Below are positions 1-14,700 of a stretch of 64,000 nucleotides of DNA, piece by piece (position 1 is the stretch's first letter; every line of letters starts with the position of its first letter). The translations under genes and the position numbers were made by a program. The DNA comes from Owenia fusiformis (lineage: Eukaryota; Annelida; Polychaeta; Sabellida; Oweniidae). The DNA lies in assembly GCA_903813345.2 (NCBI GenBank), contig CAIIXF020000011.1, positions 22,303,754 through 22,367,753 of the forward strand, given 5' to 3'. The notes beneath the pieces are model-generated. The model was not told the DNA's origin. It worked only from the letters and a program-made list of their open reading frames with translations, and searched no databases.

Positions 1-2
1 TA

Positions 3-272
3 TACGAGTATAACTCGGAAAAGGTTGTATTTTCAAGCTCCAAAAATAATGATGTCATCGACCAAATTCATCTTTCATTTGACACGTGGGACCGACCATA
101 TTTGTGGGTGAGAAATCGTAAGTTCAGTGATGCTCCACCTCCTGGACGAAGAGAATGCCCCACCCCCGTCCCTCCAGTCCCCTGTCCAACTCGGAGGAGC
201 TCTGGGTCAAGAAATGAGGCAATCAATCTTGTTGGGGTTCTTACATTTATAGTGATCCTTTTAGGTATATAG
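3..272 (+). CDS. C-terminal exon of an unknown membrane or GPI-anchored protein (5' partial)
   Basis: The reading frame is open from the window edge (first whole codon at 3) to TAG at 270-272, about 89 codons. It runs through FDTWDRPYLWVRNRKFSD, a proline-rich stretch (DAPPPGRRECPTPVPPVP), a short basic segment, and ends in a hydrophobic tail (NLVGVLTFIVILLGI). That tail looks like a final transmembrane segment or a GPI-attachment signal. The composition (Trp, Pro and Cys clusters, then a hydrophobic end) is unlike the random AT-rich frames nearby. I do not recognise the family. The upstream exons lie outside the window. A GT at 265 could be a donor that removes the last two codons. The frame could also be a chance opening, so confidence is moderate. 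Confidence 0.42.
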   Translation, partial: YEYNSEKVVFSSSKNNDVIDQIHLSFDTWDRPYLWVRNRKFSDAPPPGRRECPTPVPPVPCPTRRSSGSRNEAINLVGVLTFIVILLGI

Positions 273-1841
273 ATTACAACCACACTTTTCCCTTGAACTA
301 CTATATATCCCGCTATGGGTCGACCTCGGACTGTGCATTTTCCTATATGATTATAGGCACTTATTGCAATAATATATTATGCAGATTATAATTAAGGTTT
401 TGTACTACACCTTTCGCTTCTTAAAATATGTTAAAATAGTTATGACATCTCAATTTGGTTATTTGCATATGTAAATGTGTTTTCAGATTGAGAATGTATT
501 CCATGAGCTAATGCTATCTCATTCTCAATCTGAAAACAAAAAAGAACGGATTTTTTTAGGAATTCTGCCAAAGGCAAAGTGAATACAGGCAATATTGGCG
601 AAATTATGAAACAATGTAAATATGCTAAACATATTTAAAGCGCTTATAATTGTAATATATTCACATCATTGGTTTCTACTATTCTATCTTTCTCGTTTCG
701 ATAATGTTACATGGCCATTAAAAGTTTTACCAACTAAATTAAGTAAAACCATAATTGAAACCATATTTTGTATCCTTTGGCGCAATGTATTTTAATCGCT
801 AAAATACTTATTGATAAAGCAAGAACTAATTTGACATATGTATTAGTTTCATCTTCTCAAAGTAGAATGATTACCCTGCGTGTGAAGACGAAGCTCACTT
901 TTTAGAAGTGAAGTAGAACTAATGCAAAGGGATAAAATGATAATCTGTGTTTCGATATACTAAATATAATGATAGTTTTCCAACAAATTCTTATAGATGT
1001 ACAGTATTGAAACAAATTACTTTAAAGAATTTTTATCATACCTTGAAATAAACTTTATTATCGTTGTCTTGTGCTGATACGTGTGCCTGGTCGGGCGGAC
1101 GGACGGACTTCACATAAATCTAATCATCAACACTCCAGGAAAACCGCTTATCCGGTTAACTAGTAATTTAAAAAAACAGACTAGTGTCATGAATGATTAG
1201 GTTTTAGTAATGCTGGGTAAATTACATGCCATTTTGCATTTTAAAGTGCGATATTTTTCACTGTGTGTCTCTTTTTATTGCTCATTTGTATCATTATTAA
1301 ACAATGGTACAAAACATTTAGAAATGGACAATCGATATGACTATTAGATAGAAAAGTCAGACAATAACCACATCATTTTTGTTTGTTTACCCGCATAATA
1401 AAACTCGTTCATTATAATGCATATAATTGATATAGAATATATTAATAAACGTCTGTGTAAATGACTGTGCTTTTCATGAGAACCACAATGAACTCTTTAG
1501 AGCAAACCTTCAATTTCTGTGTATTGCCCTTAAGAAAAATATGACGTTAGCCGCCGTATTTTAAAGCGAAAAATAGAACCAAAAGTGGCACATGGAAGAG
1601 CCGGTGGGAAACAAATTTCCAAATATTGTAGTCGATGATCTTAACTTAATGGAGTGCCGATAGGCGTAAATGAAAAAATACGGGAATAAATTAAAGATAG
1701 CAAGATTTCAAATGTGATCAAATAGAGCAAAAATCTACATATTAATTGTTATAATATATAATATGTTATATACAATAACAACTTAGCGAGGAGACGTTTG
1801 GATCGAATTTACATGCACTGGATGGACGTATAATTCTGAAG
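273..1841. other. Intergenic stretch upstream of gene A
   Basis: No convincing coding frame is visible. The stretch contains a hairpin at 484-538 and a short CCG/GGAC-rich patch near 1091-1107. Gene A's promoter must lie near its right end, but I cannot place a TATA box or initiator with confidence. Confidence 0.5.
484..538. repeat. Short inverted repeat (hairpin)
   Basis: TTTCAGATTGAGAATG is followed about 20 bases later by its reverse complement CATTCTCAATCTGAAAA. It is a perfect stem of about 16 bp, probably the remnant of a small foldback element. Confidence 0.75.
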
Positions 1842-2718
1842 ATGTCAAATGCATCACCTTTCGGTAAGATTTATTATAATTTAAGTCTCAATTGATAAGT
1901 GTCCCGAATCAAGGATCTCTAGATAAAGTAGTTTTCTCGAATGATAATCCTTGAATATAAACTACTGTATGGAAATTAAACATTTAATTCAAAGAATAAA
2001 ACATTTGATCGCTACACCAATTAAAAGGTAAAAAATTATACATTTAATACAAAGAATAAAATATTTGATCGCTACACCAATTAAATCTAAGGTAAATATT
2101 TTTTAGGAGGAGTTTGGCTTGTGTGTGTTGCAGCCTTTGTATCTTGTGACACTGCATCCAAATATGTAGATATCTATGAGACGCACTTAGGAATAATAGA
2201 TTCTACCGATTCAACAACATTGAATCAGTACAGTTTCTACCAGATAAAACTACATTTAACCAAATTAATCGAGATCTTGGAAGAACCAATAGGAATAAGC
2301 AAAAGTTTTAAAAAGACTCTTGGTGCAACTGTGAGAAAAATAAAGAAAGTTAAGATAAAGACATCTACTGATACATTTCTGAAGAGTTCAGAATTGAACA
2401 TGAATAAACTTAGAGGAATTAATGGAATTGATAATTTGAAAGAAGCAACCATTGACATGATATATGGATACAGATATTACGGCTATAAAGACCAAGAAGC
2501 TCTTCTGAGAAAGACACAACAGTTATATGATAACAATAAAGATAAAGTTAATACTCAGAGGAACCTCAAGGCTCAATATAATTTGATAAAGAAAATGCTA
2601 AAACAACAGAAAGATGTGATGAAAAAATTGAAAAGAATCAAATTAGTGGATGTAAACAAGTTTAAAAGTGAATTACCTAGGCCGAAATCGTCACAAGGGG
2701 AGCAATGTACAGACCAAG
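1842..2718 (+). CDS. Gene A exons 1-2: signal peptide and N-terminal lysine-rich helical domain
   Basis: Exon 1 (1842-1863) gives MSNASPF and splices in phase 1 to exon 2 (2107-2718). The joined start reads [20 protein letters not shown], then CDTAS, a typical signal peptide. Residues about 26-205 are lysine-rich and predicted mostly helical. They are conserved in gene B, including the motif YYGYxDQ (YRYYGYKDQ here, WKYYGYNDQ in B). No known family is recognised. Cysteine is absent until QCTDQ at the end of the exon. The start was chosen because this ATG, its donor CGGTAAG and the phase match exon 2. The single long exon could easily be mistaken for a free-standing gene. Confidence 0.75.
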
Positions 2719-5700
2719 GTATTTAGGACGCAAACATATTTAATGTAAAAATATATCATTTATTTCAAAGAAGCAAACATATAAGAACTATCATAAATGT
2801 TAATTCCATATTTCTTTGTCCAAGGCTTTAAAAAACCTGGACGCAACTAACAGTTTGAAAAGTAGGGAAATTACGCCAGATAAGAATTCAATTTGCCCAA
2901 ATCGCCAGTAAATCAACCAAATGACAAATATGTGCAATGTTCAATTAATGTATTTTTGAAAAAATAGGGCCAGAAGGGAATTCTCTGCCCAGGCCCCCAG
3001 CTAACGGTAAAATAATAGCCCAAGGTAAATGCAACTCGACTATCAAAGTAGTGTGCGATTGCGGATTCAGACTCCAAGGAGGAGCAGAAATATTTGAACT
3101 GAAGAATTATGACGAAAATGTTCCGGTTTGTCATCGTAAGTAGTTGTTTTATTTGATATAAAATTTCGATAAACATTGACAAAACATTGTGAGTTACACT
3201 TAATTTTGGCAAAGGCATTATCTACATATAGAGTTAAAAACGATGATATTTTGTTTTCAAAATTAAAATTCAGAAGCAAGATTAACAACGAAGACACTTT
3301 GGCAAGATTCGGAATATTTGTTGCAGCAAAGCCAATTGGATATTGGCCTCTCAATAGAAAGGATAGAGGAATCAACTTCGCAGGAGAGCTAGAGATATGT
3401 TATAGGGGAGCGAGGAAAGGATCAACACATGCAGCGAACGCATACTTAGACAAGAATACCATCTTTGTTGAAGGTGTATCAGGGCAGGACGGAGAGGCAG
3501 TTCAGCTGGTGGACGAACGATCATGCATAAGGTTGTAAAAAGTTAATACTGTCCATCTAAAATAAAATGATTTAGGACATTAACACATAGGCTAAATTGA
3601 TTACAACACATGATAGATATATGGAAGGACTTCGTATTATGCTATGTTATGTATGCATTGATTTAATTTCATATTACATGGTTTACTTCTTTATAGGATA
3701 ATAAACAAAGAGGGGTATCTCACGCCTACAAAGGATTTTACTTGGATGTTTTATATGAAACTCGACTCAACAAGTCGGCCATACATACCTTTACTGCAGT
3801 ACTCTTCCAATAGAAAAGCAAGGATGTGGGTAGGGATATCACTCAACAAAATTGAAGCTGGACTTACTATAAAAGGAATGGATGATATCATTGTATTAAG
3901 TAATGGTACATTAAACTGGAACAAATGGGTATATATCGCTGTTTCGTACGAACATCACACATCTGGTAATGGGTCGATCCTTCAACTCCATGTCTCTGCA
4001 GACTCACACTCGTCTTACCAAACAACACAAACTTTAAATTCAAAATCAAATGGAAAATCTAGCTTTGATCCATTTGATGTATATATTGGAAAAGATTCAA
4101 ATGTTCCTAGAAGTTTCGCGTGTTTAAAGTTCTGTGCAGCTGCCCTATCTATTGGGCAAATTGAGATGGCCAAAGCAGCTTGTAGACAAGGTGAGTGTGC
4201 GTAGAAAAAGAAAGCAATTGGACTAAGACATGCACGTATAAAATTAACATTGGTTTTACAATTTTTAGATATCTTATTGGGAAAATGGCCGCTGGACAAG
4301 CTGGATGGGTTGCATGACGAACGTACTAATCGCGAGGCGCTTATGAGTACAGGACCTTTCACTCCATTGGTAGATGGTCCAAAACGAAGGCAAGCATTTC
4401 AAGTTGGACCTTCATATTTCCAATCTAGCACGATGCAAATAGCAAATACATTTTCTTGGTTAGGTGCATTCTATGTTGAGGAAATATCTGATGACTTTTG
4501 TGCTCTCGTTGATTTCTCGAATACGACTAATTTTGGATTCCACATTTGGATCGACAAAAAGACCAATACTCTTCAAATAGGTATTGGAGAGCCAAATCGG
4601 AAGTATAGCGTCGATGGATCTGATATAGGACTTGCTATTGCGTTGAAACAATGGTATCATATCGGTGTAACATATGATGGAACATCAGGTCATACTATGG
4701 TATATCTAACAGCCGAAAACGGAACTATGACGAAACTTGAGTTCACATTGGCTAAAATGACTGATGGTACACTCAGCGCAAGTTGGCTAGGTAAAAGTGA
4801 AAAGAGAAAAATACCAATGAGGGGTAGAATAACATGCGTGGAGTTGTATGGCGCAGTAATCACGCAAGCGGAGATTGTAAGACTCTCTAGCAGATGTCTT
4901 GGACGTAAGTCAGGGAATCTAGAAATTAACATGCAAAAAGTCACCGCCTGTCACTTACTAGTATTACAGACGCCAACCACCGGACACCATCCGCCGAACA
5001 TCATCCACAAAAAGGTGGAGACTATAACATTATGTCACCACTTGTGGTGATGACATAATATATAAATGTTATTCAGATTAAGATGAATACCTTCATGTAT
5101 GCTTTGTATGAATCATTCTATTCTTTAAAAAATACATTTCATGTGTAGAAAACGAGTTCTTTAACAAAACTTGTACAAGCAAGCAGAATATTGCACCAGT
5201 TTTTGGATCAATCGGTGGCATTGGAGGAGAAACAGCAGAGGCCCACAGTTGGCCATGGATGGTTCAATTCCGTTATAAGGATACCAAAAAGCACCATTGT
5301 GGTGGGGCCATATACAACCAAAACACTGTCATATCAGCAGCTCATTGCTTCTTAGGGTTTGTATGAAACGTTCTGTATGGCATTCTTATAATTATTAGTT
5401 TTTTACTCATATTTACAAACTATTAAGACTTACGGTCATGTTTTAAATAGGCTTGTCCCAGAGCTTAAAAACGAAAAATGAATACAAATTATATATCTTC
5501 CTAGAGTTTACAATGATTTCGACAAGTTTGAAGCAGTACTGGGATCACATCGTAGAACGAAAAGTGAAGGCTTTCAAGTTGTGTATGAACTACGATCTGT
5601 TGTATTTAACGATAACTTCAATGAATCAGCTGATTGGCCAGGGGGTGTCCCCTTTGAAAGTGATATCGCACTTGTAATCCTCGAAACAAACGACACGTGT

Positions 5701-8700
5701 GTGCGGTTCAGTGATGCTGTTCAACCTATTTGTTTGGCAGATACAGAACCTGTTGGTGGTCAGATATGTGTTGCCCTTGGATGGGGGAAATCTAAAACTG
5801 GTATATATATTATATATATAGTATGTTTTTATATACTTAATACAGTACATACAAAACAAAAAGCATATAATAGATTGGTGCATCTAATAATTATACTATA
5901 CTTACTTTTCGTGATTCGAGTAAAATACAGAAAAGGTTGTGCCCGAAACAGCCTGTATTTTACAAGGCGCTGGGGCGGATAAGCGGAATGTTAGAGACTT
6001 CTTTGTTTTGGAATCAATGTTACAACTGTAGTGTTACTATTGGACGTTTCTATATGTGTTTTGATATGTTTTATTTTCCATTTGGCATTTGTACTTATTT
6101 GTACTTTGTATTTATTTTAGAAATGAGCAATGCACACGATGAGCTAAAACAACTCAGAATACCAATTGTATCATATCATAAATGTCAGCACCATTTGACT
6201 GATCTACATGTCAGTAGTTTTTGCGCCGGGCATCGAGAAAAAGAACGGCCGGATACATGCATGGTAAGTCTTATATTAAAATCCACATAATGCTGTTTAC
6301 CAAACGAGGCAACAAAAAGGTCGATATGGATATGGGTACCAAACTTATTGGGATTTAACTTTTGATTGACATTGTATGACATAGATAAAGGTAAATTCAT
6401 TCTGTAACTAATCCTCTTCTAAAACAAATTACGACGAGATATGTTGTAACGTAAACAATAAAACGTAAAATTCACGATCAATGTTTAAATGTCAAGGTCG
6501 ACAATATGAAGACCAATCCGACTTAGTTTTATAACTAGATGATCTGTCTAGTAGACTTACATCCTACATGCGATTGATTTATTTTATACTCATCATATCA
6601 GGGAGATTCAGGAGGCCCATTGTTGTGTCAGTTTGATGACGATCCCAAATACAAGTTAGCGGGTATCACGAGCTGGGGAAAACAAATCTGTGGTAGCGGT
6701 ACACCAAGCGCCTACACGAGCATAGCTTACCATAGGGAGTGGATACAGCGTGTAACAAGTGCAGGTTAGATTTTCGTGATGTTTTAAGTTTTTGTTCATC
6801 GAGTTATAGTGTCGGTTATTGGGGTTAGTTGTCTTTGGGACTGTTGTACCCTTACTGCGTTTTGTAATACCATACATCAGGGTATATAGAAACGCCAGCA
6901 TTTTCGTCTGGTAGAACTAGAAATACTGGACGTAGACCTCCATTTTCGATCCATAGAGAGGTAGGTATAATTTTACTCGTTAGCCTGTGATCGTTTTACA
7001 GTGTGTCCTTACCTTAAAACAGGCTCATCAGATTCCCAGTACATTGGGGAACATCCAATTTTTTATAAAATGACAGCTATCTATCAGTTATATTTTATTT
7101 GCAATTTCATTGACATGCGAGATATGCAATTTTCTTGTGTATGAACTAACAATACAGCCTCCAATCTGCAAATGTTAGCTTATAAGTGATCGATAAGAGA
7201 ATTACTTGACGAAATAAAAAATGTACTGGACGCAAGCCTGTTCATACCGGATGGCTTGCGTCCAGTACATTTTCACTTCGTCCGGTATTTCTTTTTTCGT
7301 TATTTTTCTATTTTCGATCATTTCAAAGCTAAAATTTGCCGACTGGAAGCTGTGATCTTATTCCATACACAAGAAAATTGCATATCTTGTCAATGTAATG
7401 GTAAATAAAGAGAAATCTGACTCGATTCATGTATTTCCTGGGAAAAAATCAAAGTATTTCCGTGCTTAACCCCACATTACAAAATATCTAGATGAATGAC
7501 TGTACTTTTATAAAAATTGTGTGTTCCTCAATGTACTAGGAATCTGATGAGCCTGTTTCTAGATAAGGCAACTGTAAAACGATCACAGGCTACCGAGTAA
7601 AATCACACCTACCTCTCTCTGGATGGTGGTCTGCCTCCAGTATCTCGGTTTGTACCAGACGAAAATATTGGACGCGTTTCTACCCCCTGTACATGTTAGT
7701 TTTTCCTTTAGATGTATGTTTCGCTCTTAAAAACTTAAATATGAGTCCATTTCAACAAAATACATGTGTAATGACCAGTATTGTCAAAACATTCAAATAG
7801 ACGTGTCCATATTTCACAGAACAAACGTGGTCTAATTGGGGGGACTGGAGCAGTTGCCATGCAACAGAATGTAGGCCATTGGTGCGCAGTAGAATGTGTA
7901 CGGATAAGGATAGCACGGTGTTAGATGACTGCATGTGTACAGGGAAGGGTCTTGAGCTTGACCTAGACCCGAGATGCCTACCATGTCACGGTCAGTGGAA
8001 CATCAGTTCTAATAAACAGTAACACAACCGAAGATGTTGTTACACGACCGCATGTGGTTAAGGTCAGGGTGCATGATGGGAAATTTTCTGCATTCCTCAA
8101 ATGAGTCACATGTTATTTTTCAAACAAGAATCACTCCTTCCCTTCACTGTCTATATCTTCCAGTTTTGCACAAATAGTGCACTTATGTGCCTAGAAAAGA
8201 CTTGTGAGAAGAATGTTGTGATAAAGTCTATAAAAAACAAGAAAATTCAGTGAAAAAAATCAGAAAATTTTCAGAAATTTTTTTCACTGAATTTTCTCAT
8301 TTTTTATACATTTTACAAAACAAACCTTCTCACAAGGCTTTTCTAGGCACAGAAGTGCACTCTTTGTGCAAACTTGGAAGATGTAGACAATGTGGGGAAG
8401 GAGTTATTCATGTTTGAAAAATAACATGTGACTCAATTGAGGAATGCAGAAAATTTCCCAACATGCACCTTGTCCTTAAACACTAGTAGTGGTTGAAAAT
8501 GCTTCAATGAATTTGATTGGTTCAAAGGTACTACCCACGTGATATAAACATCTTGGGTTGTGGGGCATCGGAGCTCCCATTTCCCGCATGTCAAAACTCG
8601 ACATATATCGCATTATAAAATGGTTTATTGTGTCTATGTTAGGTGCAAAAATTAACGGAGGTGTGTCCGTACGTAAAGACGACAGGGAAAACTTTGCATG

Positions 8701-11700
8701 GATCGTTTCGCTTTTTAATCATGAAGGCCATTTTTGTGGAGGAGTCATCCTATCCGAATATTGGATCTTGACTGCTGCTCACTGCATATGTGGCAACGAT
8801 GACACCAAAGTTTGCTGCAACCGTAAGCAGATTAATCAAGAGTAAGACTTTGACACCTATAATTCATCCGAACACGTCTGCAGTCACTCCTTCTATAAAC
8901 TGTGAACAAACTCAATATTTCACCCGGTATTTATTCGTGGATGCAATACCTGGTCTGTACTAAACGTTTCGTTCAGTGCTAAACGCTAAACCGGTAGTAG
9001 GAGGTTATGTGAAGATTTTGCAAAATTTTGGTTAGTTTTCATCTTCGAATCGTAATATAGACCCCAGACAGGTATGACATCGAGTAATAAATACCTTAGG
9101 GGTAGGTTCGGTCGTTCGGGGTACAGAAAACGTTTACGCCTAGCCCTGTCGCATTTATTCGTCGATATAACACCTTTCTTAATTTGATCACTGACTGGAA
9201 AGGTCCGTCGGAGGGCACATTTTGAAGAAAGTGCGTTTGGGAATTGTGAGAATGGTGCAAGTTTAAGCAATGTCTCAACATCTTTTTTATTAAAATATAA
9301 TAAACAAGACGTCATCAAAGTTCTATCACATTTGAGAAAGTTTCACCAAAATTTAGGTCAACCTGTATATATAGAATTTAAGCACACGACTCAATGAATT
9401 GTTGGTGAGCTAATGCCCTGTCTTGTGTGCTAGCCTTTAAATTCAGTCTCCCGTCCTCATTCAAAGTCGCATACAAGACCCTATCAGTATCATCCACAAT
9501 TTATTGAACCCAGGGCTAAATCCTTTAATCCATTTGATTGCTAACACAACAATTAGCCATTGGTATCTGTATGGTATTCTTATTCAGGTGTATTAACTCA
9601 CGTATAAGCACTTGGAAAGTTACTGCTGGTAAACTGTCTGGCTCAAAAAAATTGCAGAAAAACGAACAGAAGATGAATGTTAAAGAGATATATGTTCATG
9701 AAAATTATGACTGGGACATTACTATACTGTCAAATGATATTGCCTTGATTCGCCTCAATGATTCACTTAATTTCAACAATTCATGGATCAGCCCTGCTGT
9801 TATCAGCACTGGCCTCTGCGGAACGTATAGTGATGATGGCGAATGCGAAGAGAATATTGCTGACCAATTGAAATATCACGATTGTAGTATTGCTGGTTGG
9901 GGGGCAACAACTATGGGTAAGAATATCTTTTTATGTTTTTCAATTTATCTAAAGCGGAGGAAGAGGAGAGTTCCATCTGGATACAAAACATTGCTGAAAT
10001 CCATGTAAAGAGCCTTTCTCCATTTTGCATGGTCATCTACTCACCATTTTTAACACCTCATACTTGGTTTATTGAAATAACACAGTGTTAGTGCGAAACA
10101 TATATAAATACAGGGTGTTCAAAAACAGGACCGTAAGAAAGTTGAATAATTCGGTCAATTTTGCATATTTTCCCTTGAAATTTAAGAATTATTTAATTCA
10201 TTCAATGAGAATTTTGTTGTGAAAGTTTCATGATAATCTGTCGATTGTGTCAAAAACTACAGTACCTTACAAAACATGCTCAAAATGGGCACTTCTTCTC
10301 TCTATGCACAAATGAATCCTGCGAACAAAGTTGTTAATGACCCTGACCTAAACACATCAATGTGGATGGTACAAATTGGGGTAGTTATTGCCCTCTTAAG
10401 ATTGTTAGGGGCCTGTCAGCATACATATTGGCTTTGAGAAATCCCCAAAGATAAAAATCTGAGAGATTTAGATCTGAAGAATAAGCTGCCCATATGTTAT
10501 AAGTTCTGCGACATGAGCTGATCACCAAAGCATTGCTTAAACCATCTCATCGTATCATTTGAAGTGTTGGGGTGGTATTGGCTTGTTGAAACCAATGACT
10601 ATCTCCTTAGATGCCCCTTCTGGTGCTTAGTGACTTCCAAAACTTAGTTAGACCTTGAAAATGCTGGTTCTTGTTCATTGGAAAGCACGTCCCCAGTCAT
10701 CTTCGAATCAAAAAGGACTGATGATTCCATGTTTGCTCAATCCCACCCAGAGAGTGCATTGTTCAGAATGCAATGTACACTGTAACACTTCATCAGGAGA
10801 ATGTAAGCCCCAGTAGCAATTGTTCTTGAAATAAACTTGTCCATTCAAAAAGAACTGTAAGGAACTGTAACTTTTGACTTAATAAGCAGATTATTATGAA
10901 CTAAATAATTCTGAAATTTCTAGGCAAAATATGCAAAACTGACTGAGTTATTTAACTTTCTTACGGTCCTGTTTTTTGGACACCCTGTATATCATAAGAT
11001 CATCTGACTGTTGACTGTGTGACTGTTGTGTTCCTCCAATCACATTCAATTCAATTCAATTTTTATTCATACATTTAATCATAATGTGTACACATATCAT
11101 TAATAACAGGTGGCACCATAGGTGATGCTTATACATATAGTAGATAAATCATTTAGTATATCATTATGTTGTCAAAGAATCAAACCAGAATACAGCCCCA
11201 AAAGTTAGGTTAATAAATAAAGGTTGTGGGGGGGATCCATGATGCTCATTTCTTTTGAAGCCAAGAAGGCGCCATATGCCATGGGAAAAATATATGAATG
11301 TGTAGCTTCATTAATTATTATTTAAAGACGCCAGGCTACCGCGTTGACGCCAATAATCTTCTAAAAGAGGGATTCTCATAAAATATTAGTTATTTTTGTA
11401 CCTCCCCAAGGTTGGTACGATCAGAATCAATATGTTAAATCTTCACTAGTTCAGGGTCATGTACAGTACCTCCCTTGAGAGCCTACCCTCTTACCGAAGA
11501 AACAAGAAATGACATAGTCAACCAATGATAAATAAGCTGAGAGAATATGTTCCTTCAGTTCTGAACTTGAGTTTTTTATTTCTTCTGGGAGACGGTTCCA
11601 TATGGATGAACCACTAAAGGCTATTTTTTGCCATAGTTTTCAGTTTTTGCTTTGGAAAGGGTAAGTTTGATTTGCCTCTAGTGTTATATCTATGAAAATC

Positions 11701-14700
11701 TCCATGGGTTTTGAAATAATCTGGAAAAATAGTTTTTTAATTGTTTATATCATTTTTCCATTTAAAGACAAATTCAGCAATATTAATTTTATATATATAT
11801 CATGTATTTGTATGATTCTAAGCTCTTTACAAAGTGGTTGACTGTGGTCTCTATAGCCACTTTGAGTTGCAAACCTCACAAATCTCTTCTGTATCAAGTG
11901 TAATGGATTAAGGATTGTGGGATTTGTATTACCCCCTATTATGTTACCATATGTAAGGTATGAATGAAACAGGGAGTTGTAGATAGTGATAAAAGTTTTT
12001 CTGTCTAAGATGTGCTTGATCTTAAAAAGAATCCCCAGTGTTCTGGAGAGTTTAACTCCAATCATACTCGTGTGATCTTTCCACAATAAATGTTGATCAA
12101 TGATCAAGCTTAAAGTGTCTCACACATTCGATCAAAATTTGCCATGCAAACATGTTAGTCTACTTTACTGGCCCCCCTTGCTGTAACAAGGAACCCAAAA
12201 CACATCAAAACGTAAACATAAACCAATTAGTCACTTCACTATGAAAGTGGGGGTGTTAGCAAATGTATATTAGCAGAATACGCTGTGTGCATGGACTACT
12301 AGTAACTCAATATCAGTGGTCATTTACTGTGTCAACTTAGTAACCCTTGCATATCGTGCTCACTCAAGTATTGAATAATTTTTTTATGATCTAAATGTTT
12401 GTGGTTTATAAAAAATGTGATATATTTTAGTTAGAAATACATTAATTAATATATTCATTCAAACAGCACTAGAATGCGGGAAGAAAGAGCAATGGTGACA
12501 AAATGCAGACAGAATTTTCCGTAAGGGTTTCAAACATTTCTGGACACAATCATACATGTACTTCATGTGTACTGTTATTTTTAGTGCTGTATTTATAGAT
12601 ATAATTTCACGTATTAAAATCATATTTTCCAGCAATGTTTGTTTGTTTGTTTTGTTTGTTTATCTTTATTTCCTTCTCGAAGAAGAGCTTTTTACAAATA
12701 ATTATACAAGCAGTTATTTACAAACAATTATTTACAAAACAAATATATTTACATTAGTAATTTGACTATGTTTTACCGCATGTTTACTTTGCCACCAAGA
12801 TGATTATTTGTTCACATACATTTTCATTTAACTGAATGTCAGTATTTGAACCTAGGAGAGTTTCAACTAAAACTTCTTCATCGCCATTTAATAATTGACA
12901 AGATGAGCTCACGTCTAATGCATTCGTTATATTATCAAAAAGACGATCTCTTTCAATCATAAGTCCTGAACATTCCAAAAGGACATGTTTTGTAACATCT
13001 CTGTATTCACCCTGGCAAAGTATACATTTAACAGTGACTGGGTGATCTTCAATTAAAGCAAGTTGAAGAAGACTTGCCAAAGGCCACAATAAAGCTGGGT
13101 ATTGTTTTCCTAGCACATAATGTATACTCGGTTCTAATTGTGTGTGGATATTTGCAAATCTTTTGAGCCGAACATCTTCGTGAACCTGACTTTGATACAA
13201 CTGATTTGCCGACTCTTGGATGTTACGTTTAATTCTAAATTTCCACATATCTTTGGGTACTTTTTGACCATGACAGATGAACCTTTCAAAGTCTTCCAAT
13301 AAATACGGGTATTTACTCAAAATGTTTTGAATATCTTGAATGAAACCATCAGATTTCCTTGAACATGACATCCTCACTATATAACTGCTAATTCTTGATA
13401 TAAATATATGTCTCTGCACAGATTTTTCAGATGAATTAATCAGTCTGTTTAAAAATAAGAGCTTTGTTTTTTCAATATATTGTTCCATTGTTATTAGGCC
13501 AAGCGCCCCGATAGCTGCAACTGATGGTGTTTTCCATGGAAGGCCCTGGGCACGCTTGGCAAAATATCTCTGGACTCTCTCAATTTCTAGCTTTTGAGAT
13601 TTGATGATATTACCCCAAAGCTCACACCCATAGAATGCTGAAGGAAGTATTACTTTATTCCATATGTTAACAGAACAAATAGGATTCAAACCACCATGTC
13701 GTATACCAATTCCACACAATGAGTTGAAGATTTGTTTTGTCTTAACACAAGATATATGGACAGCATCATTTGGCGTAAGCTTTGTGTTCAACGTATTTCC
13801 AACATAAGTCACTTGATTGACAACAGGTATTGCTTCTTGACCTAATCTAAATGTGTTTTGTAGCATTTCGGGCACATTGTTTTTACTATTAAAAACAATA
13901 ACTGAGCTTTTGTTGCTAGACCCAGTATGATACACAAGACGCCACTTTTGGCTAAAATCAAAGACAACATTAAGTAGGCTCTGTAAGCCATCTACAGTGG
14001 GTGACAAAATGGTAGTATCATCGGCAACTAGAATTACAGGGATTTTTACATCATTAATACTTAAACCACAATTCATTGCATGTATCTCATCTATCAAGTC
14101 GTTTATGTAGACTAGAAACCAAAAAGCAGAACAAACACGACCTTGTCCTACTCCTGGGTGTACATAGAAATCCCGAGATGTCGTTTTACCATACATAACC
14201 TTTGCTTTTGTGTTACTATAGCTATCGACGATCAAACGCCATAATTTTCCACATATACCGGCCCGATAGAGCTTGACAAAAAGCCCCACCCTGTAGACAA
14301 GATCAAAGGCCATTTTATTATCAAGAAACGCTGCATACACTTTAGAGCCTCTTTCAGTATAATGAGTGACAGATTCTTTTAAAACAAATGTAGCCATCTG
14401 GCTACCACTCCCTTCTGAGTAAGCAAACTGTAATTTGTTTGGTATGTTGCGCGATTCAAACCAGGATTTTGTCCGTTTTAACACTGTTTTGTCCCATAGC
14501 TTATTTATTATTGGTGTTAAAGACAGACCTCTATAACTGGTTTTCTTCAACTGTGGCTTACCTTTACCCTTATAGAGTGATAGCATTATGGCCAGTTTAT
14601 GAGAATCTGGAACCTTTTCAATTCTTATAATAGCATTTAACAATTCACAAATAATCTTAAAAACAATTTCCCCTCCATACTTTACATGTTCATATGTCAC

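Noticed and set aside
8986-9318. 110-codon minus-strand frame in gene A intron 12
   Set aside because: It overlaps a repeat fragment and shows no homology pattern or splice logic.
12470-12524. Possible extra exon of gene A (AG|CACTAGAATGC ... CC|GTAAGG)
   Set aside because: In the phase required after 9916 it meets a stop codon, and gene B has no equivalent. Skipping it keeps the frame intact.
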